In this document: piece by piece, positions 8,462-16,120 of the stretch | How positions within the stretch are numbered: position 1 is the first letter of the stretch | Layout: each line of letters starts with the position of its first letter | DNA from: an uncultured Clostridia bacterium | GTDB lineage: Bacteria; Bacillota; Clostridia; Oscillospirales; Acutalibacteraceae | Direction: 5' to 3' | Assembly: GCA_947630285.1 (NCBI GenBank) | Contig: CANRHD010000020.1 | Coordinates: 1-35,050, forward strand | DNA length: 35,050 nt | Notes under the pieces: model-generated | Seen by the model: only the letters and a program-made list of their open reading frames with translations | What the model was told of the DNA's origin: nothing | Databases searched by the model: none | Made by a program: the position numbers and the translations under genes

Positions 8462-8601
8462 AGTCTGTTCTCTCCCATAAAACAATGTTATCATCATTAT
8501 TTTACAAATCAAACAAACTTATAGCGAAATAGTTTTAAAATAATTGTAATTTATGGGTTGAAAAAGAAAATATTTTGTCATATTTTAAATTTCTGCGATT
8601 A

Positions 8602-8623
8602 ACATTTAAAATGCAGGCATTTA
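8602..8623 (+). promoter_or_regulatory. Candidate LytTR-regulator binding repeats upstream of agrD
   Basis: ACATTTA at 8602-8608 and GCATTTA at 8617-8623 are direct repeats with a 15-base period. They end about 10 bases before the putative agrD -35 box. LytTR regulators bind two short imperfect direct repeats spaced a little over one helical turn, placed just upstream of a -35 box. The match to the known AgrA half-site is only loose. Confidence 0.35.
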
Positions 8624-8633
8624 TCTGAAGCTG

Positions 8634-8662
8634 TTGATTTTCAGCCTCCTTTTTGTTATTTT
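8634..8662 (+). promoter_or_regulatory. Putative agrD-agrB promoter
   Basis: A -35-like TTGATT (8634-8639) is followed after 17 bases by TATTTT (8657-8662), placing the transcript start near 8669, about 29 bases before the agrD start codon. Both boxes are imperfect, as expected for an activated promoter. Confidence 0.45.
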
Positions 8663-8697
8663 TAAAATATCAAAAATAAATATAAAGGAGAATTATT

Positions 8698-8841
8698 ATG
8701 AAAAAGTCATTAACAAAGGTTATCGACAAAATTGTAGGTGGGACATTAAAGCTGAACATCAACAGCACTACAAGTATTGCCGCTTTTCAGCCGAAGGTTC
8801 CGAAAGAATTGTCGGCGTTAAGTAAATTCAGCAATAAATGA
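8698..8841 (+). CDS. agrD: AgrD-like autoinducing-peptide precursor lacking cysteine
   Basis: 47 residues, preceded by AAAGGAG seven bases upstream. Residues 1-20 form an amphipathic basic helix (MKKSLTKVIDKIVGGTLKLN). The core is INSTTSIAAF, and the acidic-type tail QPKVPKELSALSKF carries the PKEL signature of AgrD precursors. By alignment with AgrD, the ring would run from Ser26 to Phe30 (S-I-A-A-F, five residues), cut by AgrB before Gln31. Most AgrD peptides have Cys at the ring position and form a thiolactone; here there is no cysteine anywhere, so a serine lactone is predicted, as known in Staphylococcus intermedius-group peptides. The stop codon overlaps the agrB start (ATGA). The N-terminal cut site of the mature signal cannot be read from sequence. 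Confidence 0.88.
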   Translation: MKKSLTKVIDKIVGGTLKLNINSTTSIAAFQPKVPKELSALSKFSNK

Positions 8842-9440
8842 TTGATAAATTAGCATCTAAAGCGGCCGAAAGATTTTTAAAAAATCCAAATACTAATTAC
8901 GATAAAATCGAAGTATATCAATACGGATTTTTTGTTCTGTTCTCAAACATTATATTCTTTTTGCTGACAATAATATTAGGTGCGGTATTAAATACTTTTT
9001 TATCAAGCATAGTTTTTTACATTGCGTTTTTTTCAATAAGGCAATACGCCGGGGGTTATCATGCTCCGACAGGAACTGAATGCGAGGTTCTGACATCTCT
9101 TTCAATATTAGCTTGCATTGTTGTTATCAGGTTGTCAAAGACATATGATTTTCAAGCTTTTTTGCTTGTTATGAGTGCGGTATCAGCACTGTGCATAGCC
9201 GTTCTTTGTCCGCTCGATACCCCGGAAAAGCCGCTGTCGGAACAGGAGTTTAGGTACTTCCGCAAAATATCGTTGCTGATTTTGGCGGTAATATCTTTTG
9301 CTGTAATTATTTCATATTTCATAAATTTGAAACGGTTGCAAATTTTCTTTACTCCGTGTTGTATGAGCTTGATACTTGAGGCGGTATTGATAACATTGGG
9401 AAAAATCAAAAAAATATCAAGCCGTAAGAAAATAAGCTGA
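8838..9440 (+). CDS. agrB: AgrB-like membrane peptidase processing the AgrD precursor
   Basis: 200 residues. The catalytic pair is visible in RQYAGGYHAPTGTEC: His75 and Cys82, seven residues apart exactly as His77 and Cys84 in staphylococcal AgrB. About four to six membrane helices follow the soluble N-terminal 30 residues (FFVLFSNIIFFLLTIILGAV, TFLSSIVFYIAFFSI, AFLLVMSAVSALCIAVLC and others), and the C-terminus is basic (KKISSRKKIS). It overlaps agrD by four bases, so production of peptide and processor is coupled. By family knowledge it cleaves the AgrD C-terminal tail and forms the ring through an acyl-enzyme intermediate on the cysteine; here the attacking group on the substrate would be a serine hydroxyl. 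Confidence 0.93.
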   Translation: MIDKLASKAAERFLKNPNTNYDKIEVYQYGFFVLFSNIIFFLLTIILGAVLNTFLSSIVFYIAFFSIRQYAGGYHAPTGTECEVLTSLSILACIVVIRLSKTYDFQAFLLVMSAVSALCIAVLCPLDTPEKPLSEQEFRYFRKISLLILAVISFAVIISYFINLKRLQIFFTPCCMSLILEAVLITLGKIKKISSRKKIS

Positions 9441-9446
9441 ACAAAA

Positions 9447-9474
9447 AAGGAAGCGTGAAAACATGCTTCCTTTT
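9447..9474 (+). terminator. agrB terminator; left copy of a 28-bp direct repeat
   Basis: GGAAGCGTG (9449-9457) pairs with CATGCTTCC (9462-9470) over an AAAA loop, with one G-U pair, followed by TTTT. It lies eight bases after the agrB stop. The same 28 bases recur identically at 9735-9762 on the far side of the repeat element, an offset of 288 bases. Confidence 0.85.
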
Positions 9475-9480
9475 AGTATG

Positions 9481-9734
9481 TAGAAAAAGTATGTGTCACT
9501 TGGCAATATGCACAAAAGGAGTAAGATTATGGGGAACCCCAATGCGTGGGTTCCCCACCGAAAAACAGTCCACCGGACTGTTTTTCGCCCCTCCTGCGCT
9601 CCTTGAAGCACAGGTGTTTCGCAGTCTGCGGACTGCGCCGAGGGCTTTGCCCCTCGACCCCACCACCTTTTGAAAAAGGCGGCCGAAAACTTTTGGACAT
9701 TTTGCTATCGCAAAACAATTCATCGACAAGCTGA
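9481..9734 (+). repeat. Dispersed structured repeat element, copy 1 (254 bp)
   Basis: A non-coding element that recurs inverted at 17684-17935 and partly at 30195-30277. It begins TAGAAAAAGTATGTGTCAC and ends CATCGACAAGCTGA, without terminal inverted repeats. Internal hairpins: A at 9531-9556 (GGGGAACCC / GGGTTCCCC); B at 9559-9587 (CGAAAAACAGTCC / GGACTGTTTTTCG, 13 bp, three-base loop); C at 9620-9637 (CGCAGTC / GACTGCG); a GC-rich one near 9639-9657; E at 9663-9682; and a small TTTTGC-TATC-GCAAAA one near 9700. Short open frames across it differ between copies and are not genes. It is flanked by identical 28-bp copies of the agrB terminator. Function unknown; it may be a MITE-like mobile element, a structured RNA or a transcription-blocking repeat. 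Confidence 0.9.
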
Positions 9735-9764
9735 AAGGAAGCGTGAAAACATGCTTCCTTTTTT
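9735..9764 (+). terminator. Second copy of the agrB terminator hairpin
   Basis: The hairpin of 9449-9474 is repeated without change, followed by TTTTTT. It directly abuts the 3' end of the repeat element and lies 20 bases before the convergent FAD enzyme gene stop. The longer T-run suggests this side carries the original terminator tail. Confidence 0.8.
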
Positions 9765-9783
9765 ATATACGCCGTTTTGATTT

Positions 9784-11172
9784 TCACTCTTCGCTTCCGC
9801 TTTTCACCGAATTAATGTGTCTTGCAACATGTATACCGCTTGCGGAAGCGTGCGAAAGCGAATGTGTAATTCCGCTGCAATCGCCTATGACATAAAGCCC
9901 CTTGTGCATTGTTTGCAGATTTTTGTCAATGGAAACCTCCATATTATAAAACTTAACCTCAACGCCGTATATCAGCGTGTCGGTGTTCGCCGTACCGGGC
10001 GCAATCTTGTCGAGAGCGTATATCATCTCGATTACGCCGTCAAGTATCCGCTTCGGTATTACAAGGCTTAAATCGCCGGGCGTGGCATTGAGCGTGGGGG
10101 TGACAAACGCCTCGTTAATTCTTTCGGGCGTGCTTCTTTTGCCGTTGATAAGGTCGCCGAAGCGCTGAACTATTACTCCGCCGCCGAGCATATTTGAAAG
10201 CCTTGCGATGCTCTCGCCGTAGCCGTTGCTGTCCTTAAAGGGTTCGGAAAAATGCTTTGCGACAAGAAGCGCAAAATTCGTGTTGTTAGTCTGCTTGGCA
10301 GGGTCCTCGTAGCTGTGGCCGTTTACCGTGACTATGCCGTTTGTATTTTCGTTTACGACTGCGCCCCTGGGGTTCATACAGAAGGTTCTGACCAAATCCT
10401 CATACTTTTCGGTTCGGTAAACTATTTTACTCTCGTAAAGCTCGTCGGTAAGATGCGAAAAAATCTCGTAGGGAAGCTCGACCCTGACGCCTATATCCAC
10501 CCTGTTGCTCTTTGTGGGGATCTCAAGCTCGGCGCAAACCGTTTCCATCCATTTGCTTCCGCTCCTGCCGACAGAAATAATGCAGTATTGCGCCTCGATT
10601 TTTTCATCGCCGTCGGTTTCGACGCAAAAGCCCTTTTCGGTCTTTTTAATGTGCTGTGCACAGGTGAGGAACCTGAAATCAATTTTATCCCTGAGGTCGT
10701 TATACATATTTTCAAGTACGATGTAATTAATATCCGTACCGAGATGGCGCACCGAAGCGTCCAAAAGCATAAGCCCGTGCTGCAGGCACTGCTTTTTAAT
10801 TTCGGTATTTGCGGTGGAATACAGCTTTGTACCCTCTGCGCCGTATTTTAAATTAATTGAATCCACATAGTGCATAAGCTCCAGCGCCTCGTGCTTGCCT
10901 ATGTACTCGTAGAGCGTGCCGCCGAACTGATTGGTTATATTGTATTTGCCGTCCGAGAATGCGCCTGCTCCGCCAAAGCCGTTCATAATCGAACAGGGCT
11001 TACAGCCGATACAGCTTTTAATTTTTTTGCCGTCAATGGGGCATTTTCGCTTGTTAAGAGGATTTCCTGCCTCAATTACGGTGATTTTTAAATCAGGATT
11101 TGAGTTAATAAGCTCATATGCCGAGAAAATTCCCCCCGGGCCTGCTCCTACAATGGCAACATCGTAAAACAT
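9784..11172 (-). CDS. FAD-dependent oxidoreductase (COG2509-like)
   Basis: 462 residues from the ATG reading MFYDVAIVGAGPGG, eight bases after an AAAGGAT site. The 21 residues upstream in the same frame have no ribosome site and are rejected. The N-terminal dinucleotide fold GAGPGGIFSAYE is followed by a cysteine-rich stretch (KRKCPIDGKKIKSCIGCKPC, four cysteines) and GFGGAGAFSDGKYN. A second FAD motif lies near the C-terminus (GLYVIGDCSGITHSLSHASASG). This arrangement fits the large uncharacterised dehydrogenase family with a CxxC-type cysteine cluster after the Rossmann motif. The substrate is unknown. It has its own promoter right behind the methyltransferase gene. Confidence 0.85.
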   Translation of the reverse strand: MFYDVAIVGAGPGGIFSAYELINSNPDLKITVIEAGNPLNKRKCPIDGKKIKSCIGCKPCSIMNGFGGAGAFSDGKYNITNQFGGTLYEYIGKHEALELMHYVDSINLKYGAEGTKLYSTANTEIKKQCLQHGLMLLDASVRHLGTDINYIVLENMYNDLRDKIDFRFLTCAQHIKKTEKGFCVETDGDEKIEAQYCIISVGRSGSKWMETVCAELEIPTKSNRVDIGVRVELPYEIFSHLTDELYESKIVYRTEKYEDLVRTFCMNPRGAVVNENTNGIVTVNGHSYEDPAKQTNNTNFALLVAKHFSEPFKDSNGYGESIARLSNMLGGGVIVQRFGDLINGKRSTPERINEAFVTPTLNATPGDLSLVIPKRILDGVIEMIYALDKIAPGTANTDTLIYGVEVKFYNMEVSIDKNLQTMHKGLYVIGDCSGITHSLSHASASGIHVARHINSVKSGSEE

Positions 11173-11257
11173 AGTATCATCCTTTAACAAAAGAAATAAC
11201 CGCAGACAGAAAAGTCCGCGGCAACTAAAACCCAAAAATAAATCTTAATTGCATATT

Positions 11258-11287
11258 ATTATAGCATAATATACAATTCATTGTCAA
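11258..11287 (-). promoter_or_regulatory. Promoter of the FAD oxidoreductase gene
   Basis: On the minus strand a perfect TTGACA (11282-11287), an 18-base spacer and a TATAAT with TG extension (11258-11263) are visible. The expected leader is about 80 bases. The -35 box begins directly after the stop of the upstream methyltransferase gene. Confidence 0.8.
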
Positions 11288-11288
11288 A

Positions 11289-12464
11289 TTACATTTTATT
11301 GAGCACATAAAATTTGAGATAAGCGCTCTCCTCCGCCGACAAAAGCGACGGGTGGTCGGGGGCCTGGGTTTTTATTTCCGCCGTGCGTATTTTAACGCCG
11401 CTCTCGTGCGCCGCTTCCCTGAGCATTTTTTCAAAAAGCGGAGCAGTCATATAGTGTGAACAGGAGGCCGTGGCAAGAAAGCCGCCGGGTTTTACAAGCT
11501 TCATGGCAAGTATATTAATATCCTTATATCCCCTGTAGGCGTTTTTGACATCTGCCGCTGTCTTGCAAAATGCCGGAGGGTCAAGTATAACGAGGTCAAA
11601 CCTCTCGCCCTCCGCCTTTAGTGAGCGAAGCTTCTCAAACACATCACAGCGCTGTGTTTTTATTATATTTTCAAATCCGTTAAGCCTTGCGTTTTCGTTT
11701 ACCTCGTTAAGCGCCCTTTCGGAAATGTCAAGGGCGGTTACGCTCTTTGCGCCTGCGGCAGCCGCATTGAGCGAAAAGCCGCCTACATTGCAAAAGCAGT
11801 CAAGCACGCTTGCGCCCTTTGCGTATCTGCGCACGGCAAGCCTGTTTTCCTTTTGGTCTAAAAAATATCCCGTCTTTTGGCCGTTCTCAATATCGGCAAT
11901 CATTTTAAGTCCGTTTTCCTCAATGAGAACCCTTGTGTCAAAATCGCCGTAGAGCTTTGATTTCACAAGCGGCAGACCCTCTTTTTTGCGCACCTCGGCA
12001 TCGCTTCGCTCATATATGCCGACGGGGTTATAGAGTTCAACGAGCGAATCAATTATCTCCTGCTTATGAAGCTCCATACCCAGAGAAAGTATCTGTACGG
12101 AAAAGACATCGGCGTACCTGTCGATTATAACCGCAGGCAGGTCGTCGGACTCCGCAAAAACGGCACGGTAGCAGTTTTTGTAGCCCAATTTTTCACGGTA
12201 ATCGACCGCATTTTTTATTCTCTGTTTAAACAACTGTTTGCACGGTTCTTCGTCCTCGTTTCGGATAAAAATTCTGACAAGGATTTTTGAAACATGGTTT
12301 ATAAAGCCCTTGCCTATAAATCTGCCCGAATGGTCGTAAACCGAGGCAAGGTCGCCGTTTTTCCCCTCGCCCTCGATGCGCTCCGCCTCGTTGGCGTACA
12401 CCCACGGGTGGCCGTCAAGTATTCTCTTTTCCTCTTTTTTCTTTAAATAAACTCTGTACGGCAT
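11289..12464 (-). CDS. rlmI: 23S rRNA (cytosine-C5) methyltransferase, RlmI family
   Basis: 391 residues, the usual length of class I rRNA large-subunit methyltransferases of the RlmI/YwbD group. Residues 1-75 form a PUA RNA-binding domain (KRILDGHPWVYANEAERIEG). The catalytic domain has the SAM motif VLDCFCNVGGFSLNAAAAGA, an acidic loop TALDISERALNEVNENA, and motif IV LVILDPPAFCK. The cysteine in TASCSHYMT is the expected catalytic residue for m5C formation. The start has a GAGGG site. It stands alone between the clpC terminator and the FAD gene promoter. The exact rRNA base (C1962 in E. coli) is inferred from family. Confidence 0.88.
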   Translation of the reverse strand: MPYRVYLKKKEEKRILDGHPWVYANEAERIEGEGKNGDLASVYDHSGRFIGKGFINHVSKILVRIFIRNEDEEPCKQLFKQRIKNAVDYREKLGYKNCYRAVFAESDDLPAVIIDRYADVFSVQILSLGMELHKQEIIDSLVELYNPVGIYERSDAEVRKKEGLPLVKSKLYGDFDTRVLIEENGLKMIADIENGQKTGYFLDQKENRLAVRRYAKGASVLDCFCNVGGFSLNAAAAGAKSVTALDISERALNEVNENARLNGFENIIKTQRCDVFEKLRSLKAEGERFDLVILDPPAFCKTAADVKNAYRGYKDINILAMKLVKPGGFLATASCSHYMTAPLFEKMLREAAHESGVKIRTAEIKTQAPDHPSLLSAEESAYLKFYVLNKM

Positions 12465-12570
12465 AATTCCCTCTGCTTATTTTTTAATAATGATAACACA
12501 AAGAACGGTTTTCTGCAATATTTAAAGTTTTCGCCTGCCTTTTTCAAGGCTCACGCACTTTTATGCACGC

Positions 12571-12601
12571 AAAAACGGCTCCCCGAAACCGAGAAGCCGT
12601 T
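12571..12601 (-). terminator. Terminator of the clpC operon
   Basis: On the minus strand AACGGCTTCTC pairs with GGGGAGCCGTT (two G-U pairs) over a six-base loop and is followed by TTTTTGC. It lies about 15 bases after the clpC stop. Confidence 0.88.
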
Positions 12602-12615
12602 GCAAATTTTTCGCT

Positions 12616-15054
12616 TTACTTTTTTTCAAAGACAAACTCGCCGTCTTTTACCCTGAGGACATAATCGGAGCCTTTTTTCACATTGCCCTTGAGCATTTCC
12701 TCCGAGAGCAAATCCTCGATTTTGCTCTGTATGGCTCTTTTGAGCGGCCTTGCGCCGTAGACCTCGTCAAAGCCTGCGTCTGCCACCTTATCTATCGCCT
12801 CGTCGGAAAACTCCACGCCTATGCCGAGCTTTTCGGTGCGCTGTGCAAGGCTTTTGAGAAGATTGCCGGCAATTTGCCTTATCTCGTCCTTAGAGAGCCT
12901 GTCAAAAACTATAATGTCGTCCACCCTGTTAAGGAACTCGGGACGGAAAGTGTTTTTAAGCTCGTTTGTCACCGCCTGCTTTATCATTTCGGCGTTTTTG
13001 CTTTGCTCATCGCCGCCGTCGGCAAAGCCGAATGAAGTCTGCTTTTGCGTGATAAGCTTTGCGCCCACATTGGAGGTCATAATTATTACGCTGTTTTTAA
13101 AATCGACCTTCCTGCCCTGCGAGTCGGTAAGCACTCCGTCGTCAAGTATCTGCAAAAGCATATTGAAAACATCGGGGTGAGCCTTTTCTATCTCGTCGAA
13201 CAAAACTACCGAATACGGCTTTGTCCTGATTTTGCCGGTAAGCTGTCCGCCCTCCTCATAGCCTACATATCCGGGAGGAGAACCGACAAGCCTGGATACC
13301 GAATACTTCTCCATATACTCCGACATATCAAGCCTTATCATTGCATTTTCATCGCCGAAAAGCGCCTGCGCCAACGCCTTGCAAAGCTCGGTCTTGCCTA
13401 CGCCGGTGGGGCCTGAAAAGATGAACGAGCCTATGGGCTTTTTCGGGTCTTTGAGCCCCGTTCTGCTCCGTCTTATCGCCCTGCATACCGCCCTGACCGC
13501 CTCGTCTTGACCCACAAGCCTTGAATGGAGGGTCTGTTCCATATTAAGCAGTCTCTCGCTCTCGTCCTCGGTAAGCTGTTTAACGGGTACGCCCGTCCAT
13601 GAAGAGATAATCTCCGCAATATCCTTTTCGGTCACCTCGCCGTGTGAGTTGTCGGCCTTGGCCTGCCATTTTTCCTTTGCCTCGCTTAACTGCCTGTCAA
13701 CCTCGCTCTCCTCGTCCCTGAGCTTTGCGGCCTCCTCAAAGTCCTGGGAATTTACTGCGCTTAATTTCCCGGCTTCAAGCTCTTTTTTCCTGCTTTCAAG
13801 CTCTTTTATTTCGGGCGGAACGGTAAAGGTCTTTAATCTGACCCGTGAGGCCGCCTCGTCTATAAGGTCTATCGCCTTATCGGGCAAAAATCTGTCGCCT
13901 ATATACCGTGCGGAAAGCTCTACCGCCGAAGTAACGGCTTCGTCCGTGATTTTTACTTTATGGTGAGCCTCGTACTTATCCCTTATTCCCTTCAGGATTT
14001 CTACCGCCTCCTCCTTTGAGGGTTCGCCTACGGTTACGGGCTGAAACCTTCTTTCGAGAGCGGCGTCCTTTTCAATGTGCTTACGGTACTCGTCAATGGT
14101 GGTTGCGCCGATAACCTGCAATTCGCCCCTTGCAAGCGAGGGCTTGAGAATGTTTGCGGCGTCTACCGCACCCTCTGCGCTGCCCGTTCCTATCAGGGTA
14201 TGCACTTCGTCTATAAAGAGTATAATATCCGGAGAGTTTCTTACATCGTCAATGACCTTTTTTATCCTCTCCTCAAAGTCGCCCCTGTACTTTGTACCTG
14301 CAACCATACTTGTTAAATCAAGGGAAAAAATCCTTTTCCCTTTAAGAGTTTCGGGAATTTCGCCTGAAACGATTTTAAGCGCCAGCCCCTCCGCAACGGC
14401 GGTTTTGCCTACGCCCGGCTCGCCTATAAGGCAGGGGTTGTTCTTTGTTCTCCTGCTCAATATCTGAATTACCCTGTCGATTTCCTCACGGCGTCCTATT
14501 ACGGGGTCGATTTTCCCCTGCCTTGCAAGCTCCGTCAAATCCCTGCCGAATTGGGAAAGGGAGTTATCCTGCCCCTGTCCGTTTGCAGAGGCGTAGCCGG
14601 AGTTTGACGATGGCGAATTAATAAGCTTTTTGGAAATTTCGCTTATGAGATTTTCGGTTGAAATTCCCGAAGCCGTGAGAATTTGTACGGCATAGCAGGA
14701 GCTGTCCCTCAATATGGCAAGCAAAATATGCTCCGTACCTGCCAGGGCAAAGTTTGTACCCTGCGAAAGCGAAAGAGAGGTTTCAAGTATTCTCTTGCTT
14801 CTCGGAGTAAAATCCTCGGCGGAAAGCTGTGTGGGCAAGCCTACGCCTATGGTCTGCTTGATATATTCTTCAACGCCCGAAAAGCTGAGCTTTTTTGAGG
14901 TCAGCACCGTTCCGGCAACGGTTGAGGTGTCGTGCAGAAGCCCCAACAGCAAATGCTCGCTGCCGATATAAGTGTGTCCCAAATTTTCGGCCGCTTCGAT
15001 AGCCTTGTTAAGAGCCTTATTGGCCTTGTCGGTAAATCCGGTAAACTTATACAT
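12616..15054 (-). CDS. clpC: ClpC AAA+ unfoldase
   Basis: 812 residues from the ATG reading MYKFTGFTDKANKALNKA; an in-frame ATG three codons earlier sits almost on the AAAGG site. The N-terminal double repeat (1-145) is the adaptor-binding Clp_N domain. AAA domain 1 has Walker A GEPGVGKTAVAEG and Walker B ILFIDEVHTLIG. A coiled middle domain carries the UVR-like motif QDFEEAAKLRDEE that identifies ClpC rather than ClpB. AAA domain 2 has GPTGVGKTELCKA and VVLFDEIEKAHPDV. It unfolds substrates, including arginine-phosphorylated proteins made by McsB, for ClpP (not in this window). It is the last gene of the ctsR-mcsA-mcsB-clpC operon, 67 bases after mcsB, with a small hairpin in that gap. Confidence 0.97.
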   Translation of the reverse strand: MYKFTGFTDKANKALNKAIEAAENLGHTYIGSEHLLLGLLHDTSTVAGTVLTSKKLSFSGVEEYIKQTIGVGLPTQLSAEDFTPRSKRILETSLSLSQGTNFALAGTEHILLAILRDSSCYAVQILTASGISTENLISEISKKLINSPSSNSGYASANGQGQDNSLSQFGRDLTELARQGKIDPVIGRREEIDRVIQILSRRTKNNPCLIGEPGVGKTAVAEGLALKIVSGEIPETLKGKRIFSLDLTSMVAGTKYRGDFEERIKKVIDDVRNSPDIILFIDEVHTLIGTGSAEGAVDAANILKPSLARGELQVIGATTIDEYRKHIEKDAALERRFQPVTVGEPSKEEAVEILKGIRDKYEAHHKVKITDEAVTSAVELSARYIGDRFLPDKAIDLIDEAASRVRLKTFTVPPEIKELESRKKELEAGKLSAVNSQDFEEAAKLRDEESEVDRQLSEAKEKWQAKADNSHGEVTEKDIAEIISSWTGVPVKQLTEDESERLLNMEQTLHSRLVGQDEAVRAVCRAIRRSRTGLKDPKKPIGSFIFSGPTGVGKTELCKALAQALFGDENAMIRLDMSEYMEKYSVSRLVGSPPGYVGYEEGGQLTGKIRTKPYSVVLFDEIEKAHPDVFNMLLQILDDGVLTDSQGRKVDFKNSVIIMTSNVGAKLITQKQTSFGFADGGDEQSKNAEMIKQAVTNELKNTFRPEFLNRVDDIIVFDRLSKDEIRQIAGNLLKSLAQRTEKLGIGVEFSDEAIDKVADAGFDEVYGARPLKRAIQSKIEDLLSEEMLKGNVKKGSDYVLRVKDGEFVFEKK

Positions 15055-15121
15055 AGCAATCATTCCTTTCCTGTTTTTCCCAAGCGCACGGCACAAGCCC
15101 GGTGACCCGTGCCGCTGCGGC

Positions 15122-16120
15122 TTAAATTCTTTCCCTTACGATTTTCGCCCTTTCAACATCTCTCTCGTCCGCACTTAAAACACGGCCGACAAAGGCGTTT
15201 ATCGTGGCGGGCTGCATGGAAACCATAAGCTCGTTTATCGTTTTGAGATCGGTTTTAATCATTCCCGTAACTGCGCCGAAACGCACCTTTGAAATAAGGT
15301 TCATAAACTCATTCGTATTTAATATTCTTGCCGATTTAAGTATGCCGTATGCCCTGAAAACGGAGTCCTCGGTCGCTATATCCTTTGCCATTTCCTCCCT
15401 TGCGCTTCTCTCCTGGGAGGCAAGCTGTAAGGTTATGGTCTTAAGGTTGTCAATGGCGGCCTTTTCCGAAATTCCGAGCGATACCTGATTGCTTAGCTGA
15501 TACAGGTCGCCCATTGCAAGGCTTCCCTCGCCGTAAGCTCCCCTCAGAGTAAGGCCGAGCTTTGATACGGTCGTTGCCAGCGTTCCCATCTGACCCCTGC
15601 CTGTAAGCGCAGGCAAATGGAGCATTACGGAAGCTCTCATACCCGTGCCGATATTTGTCGGGCACTGCGTGAGAAAGCCCAGCTTTTCATCAAAAGCATA
15701 CTCAAGCTTTTCGTTTATCTCGCTGTCTATTCTGTCGGCAAGCTCATACGCCTCGTTTAGAGCAAGCCCCGGCTTCATAACCTGAAGCCTTATATGGTCC
15801 TCCTCGCAAAGCATTATGCTGATGTCCTCGTTTTCCGAGATTAGCAGGGCTCTGCCGTCGGAATTTGAGGCAAATTCGGGGCTTATTATATGGCGCTCGG
15901 CAAGCGATACGACCTCCGCCCTTGTGAGCGTTTTAAGCTCGATGTATTTTAACTTTTCCCTGTCTGCCACGGCGTCCCTGATTTTTTCGTTCAAGGCTAT
16001 TTTGGACTTATTGTCGAGCCTTACGGGGAAAGGATATTCGGCAATGTTCCTTGCAAACCTTATTCTTGTGGAAATAACTATATCGTTGTGATCTCCCTCG
16101 CCTAAATACCATTTACTCAT
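15122..16120 (-). CDS. mcsB: Protein arginine kinase McsB
   Basis: 332 residues. It has the phosphagen-kinase fold: STRIRFARN (17-25) contacts phosphate, and the active-site cysteine is Cys153 in CPTNIGTGMRASVML. It tags arginines with phosphate, which sends proteins to ClpC-ClpP and inactivates the repressor CtsR. Its ATG follows the McsA stop codon with no gap (TAAATG), which fits the obligate pairing of the two proteins. The C-terminal end is slightly shorter than the 350-360 residues common in bacilli, but the domain is complete. Confidence 0.96.
   Translation of the reverse strand: MSKWYLGEGDHNDIVISTRIRFARNIAEYPFPVRLDNKSKIALNEKIRDAVADREKLKYIELKTLTRAEVVSLAERHIISPEFASNSDGRALLISENEDISIMLCEEDHIRLQVMKPGLALNEAYELADRIDSEINEKLEYAFDEKLGFLTQCPTNIGTGMRASVMLHLPALTGRGQMGTLATTVSKLGLTLRGAYGEGSLAMGDLYQLSNQVSLGISEKAAIDNLKTITLQLASQERSAREEMAKDIATEDSVFRAYGILKSARILNTNEFMNLISKVRFGAVTGMIKTDLKTINELMVSMQPATINAFVGRVLSADERDVERAKIVRERI

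Noticed and set aside
9481-9734. Repeat element as a classical MITE of a DDE transposase
   Set aside because: No terminal inverted repeats are visible and the flanking duplications (28 and 33 bp) are too long for the usual mechanism.
9417-9787. Several overlapping open frames of 64-86 codons on both strands across repeat copy 1 (and matching ones across copy 2)
   Set aside because: They arise from the hairpin-rich repeat, lack ribosome sites, and are not kept with the same frames and ends between copies.
15089-15114. CGGCAC/GTGCCG hairpin between mcsB and clpC
   Set aside because: Only six pairs with a 14-base loop and no T-run; too weak to call an attenuator or terminator.
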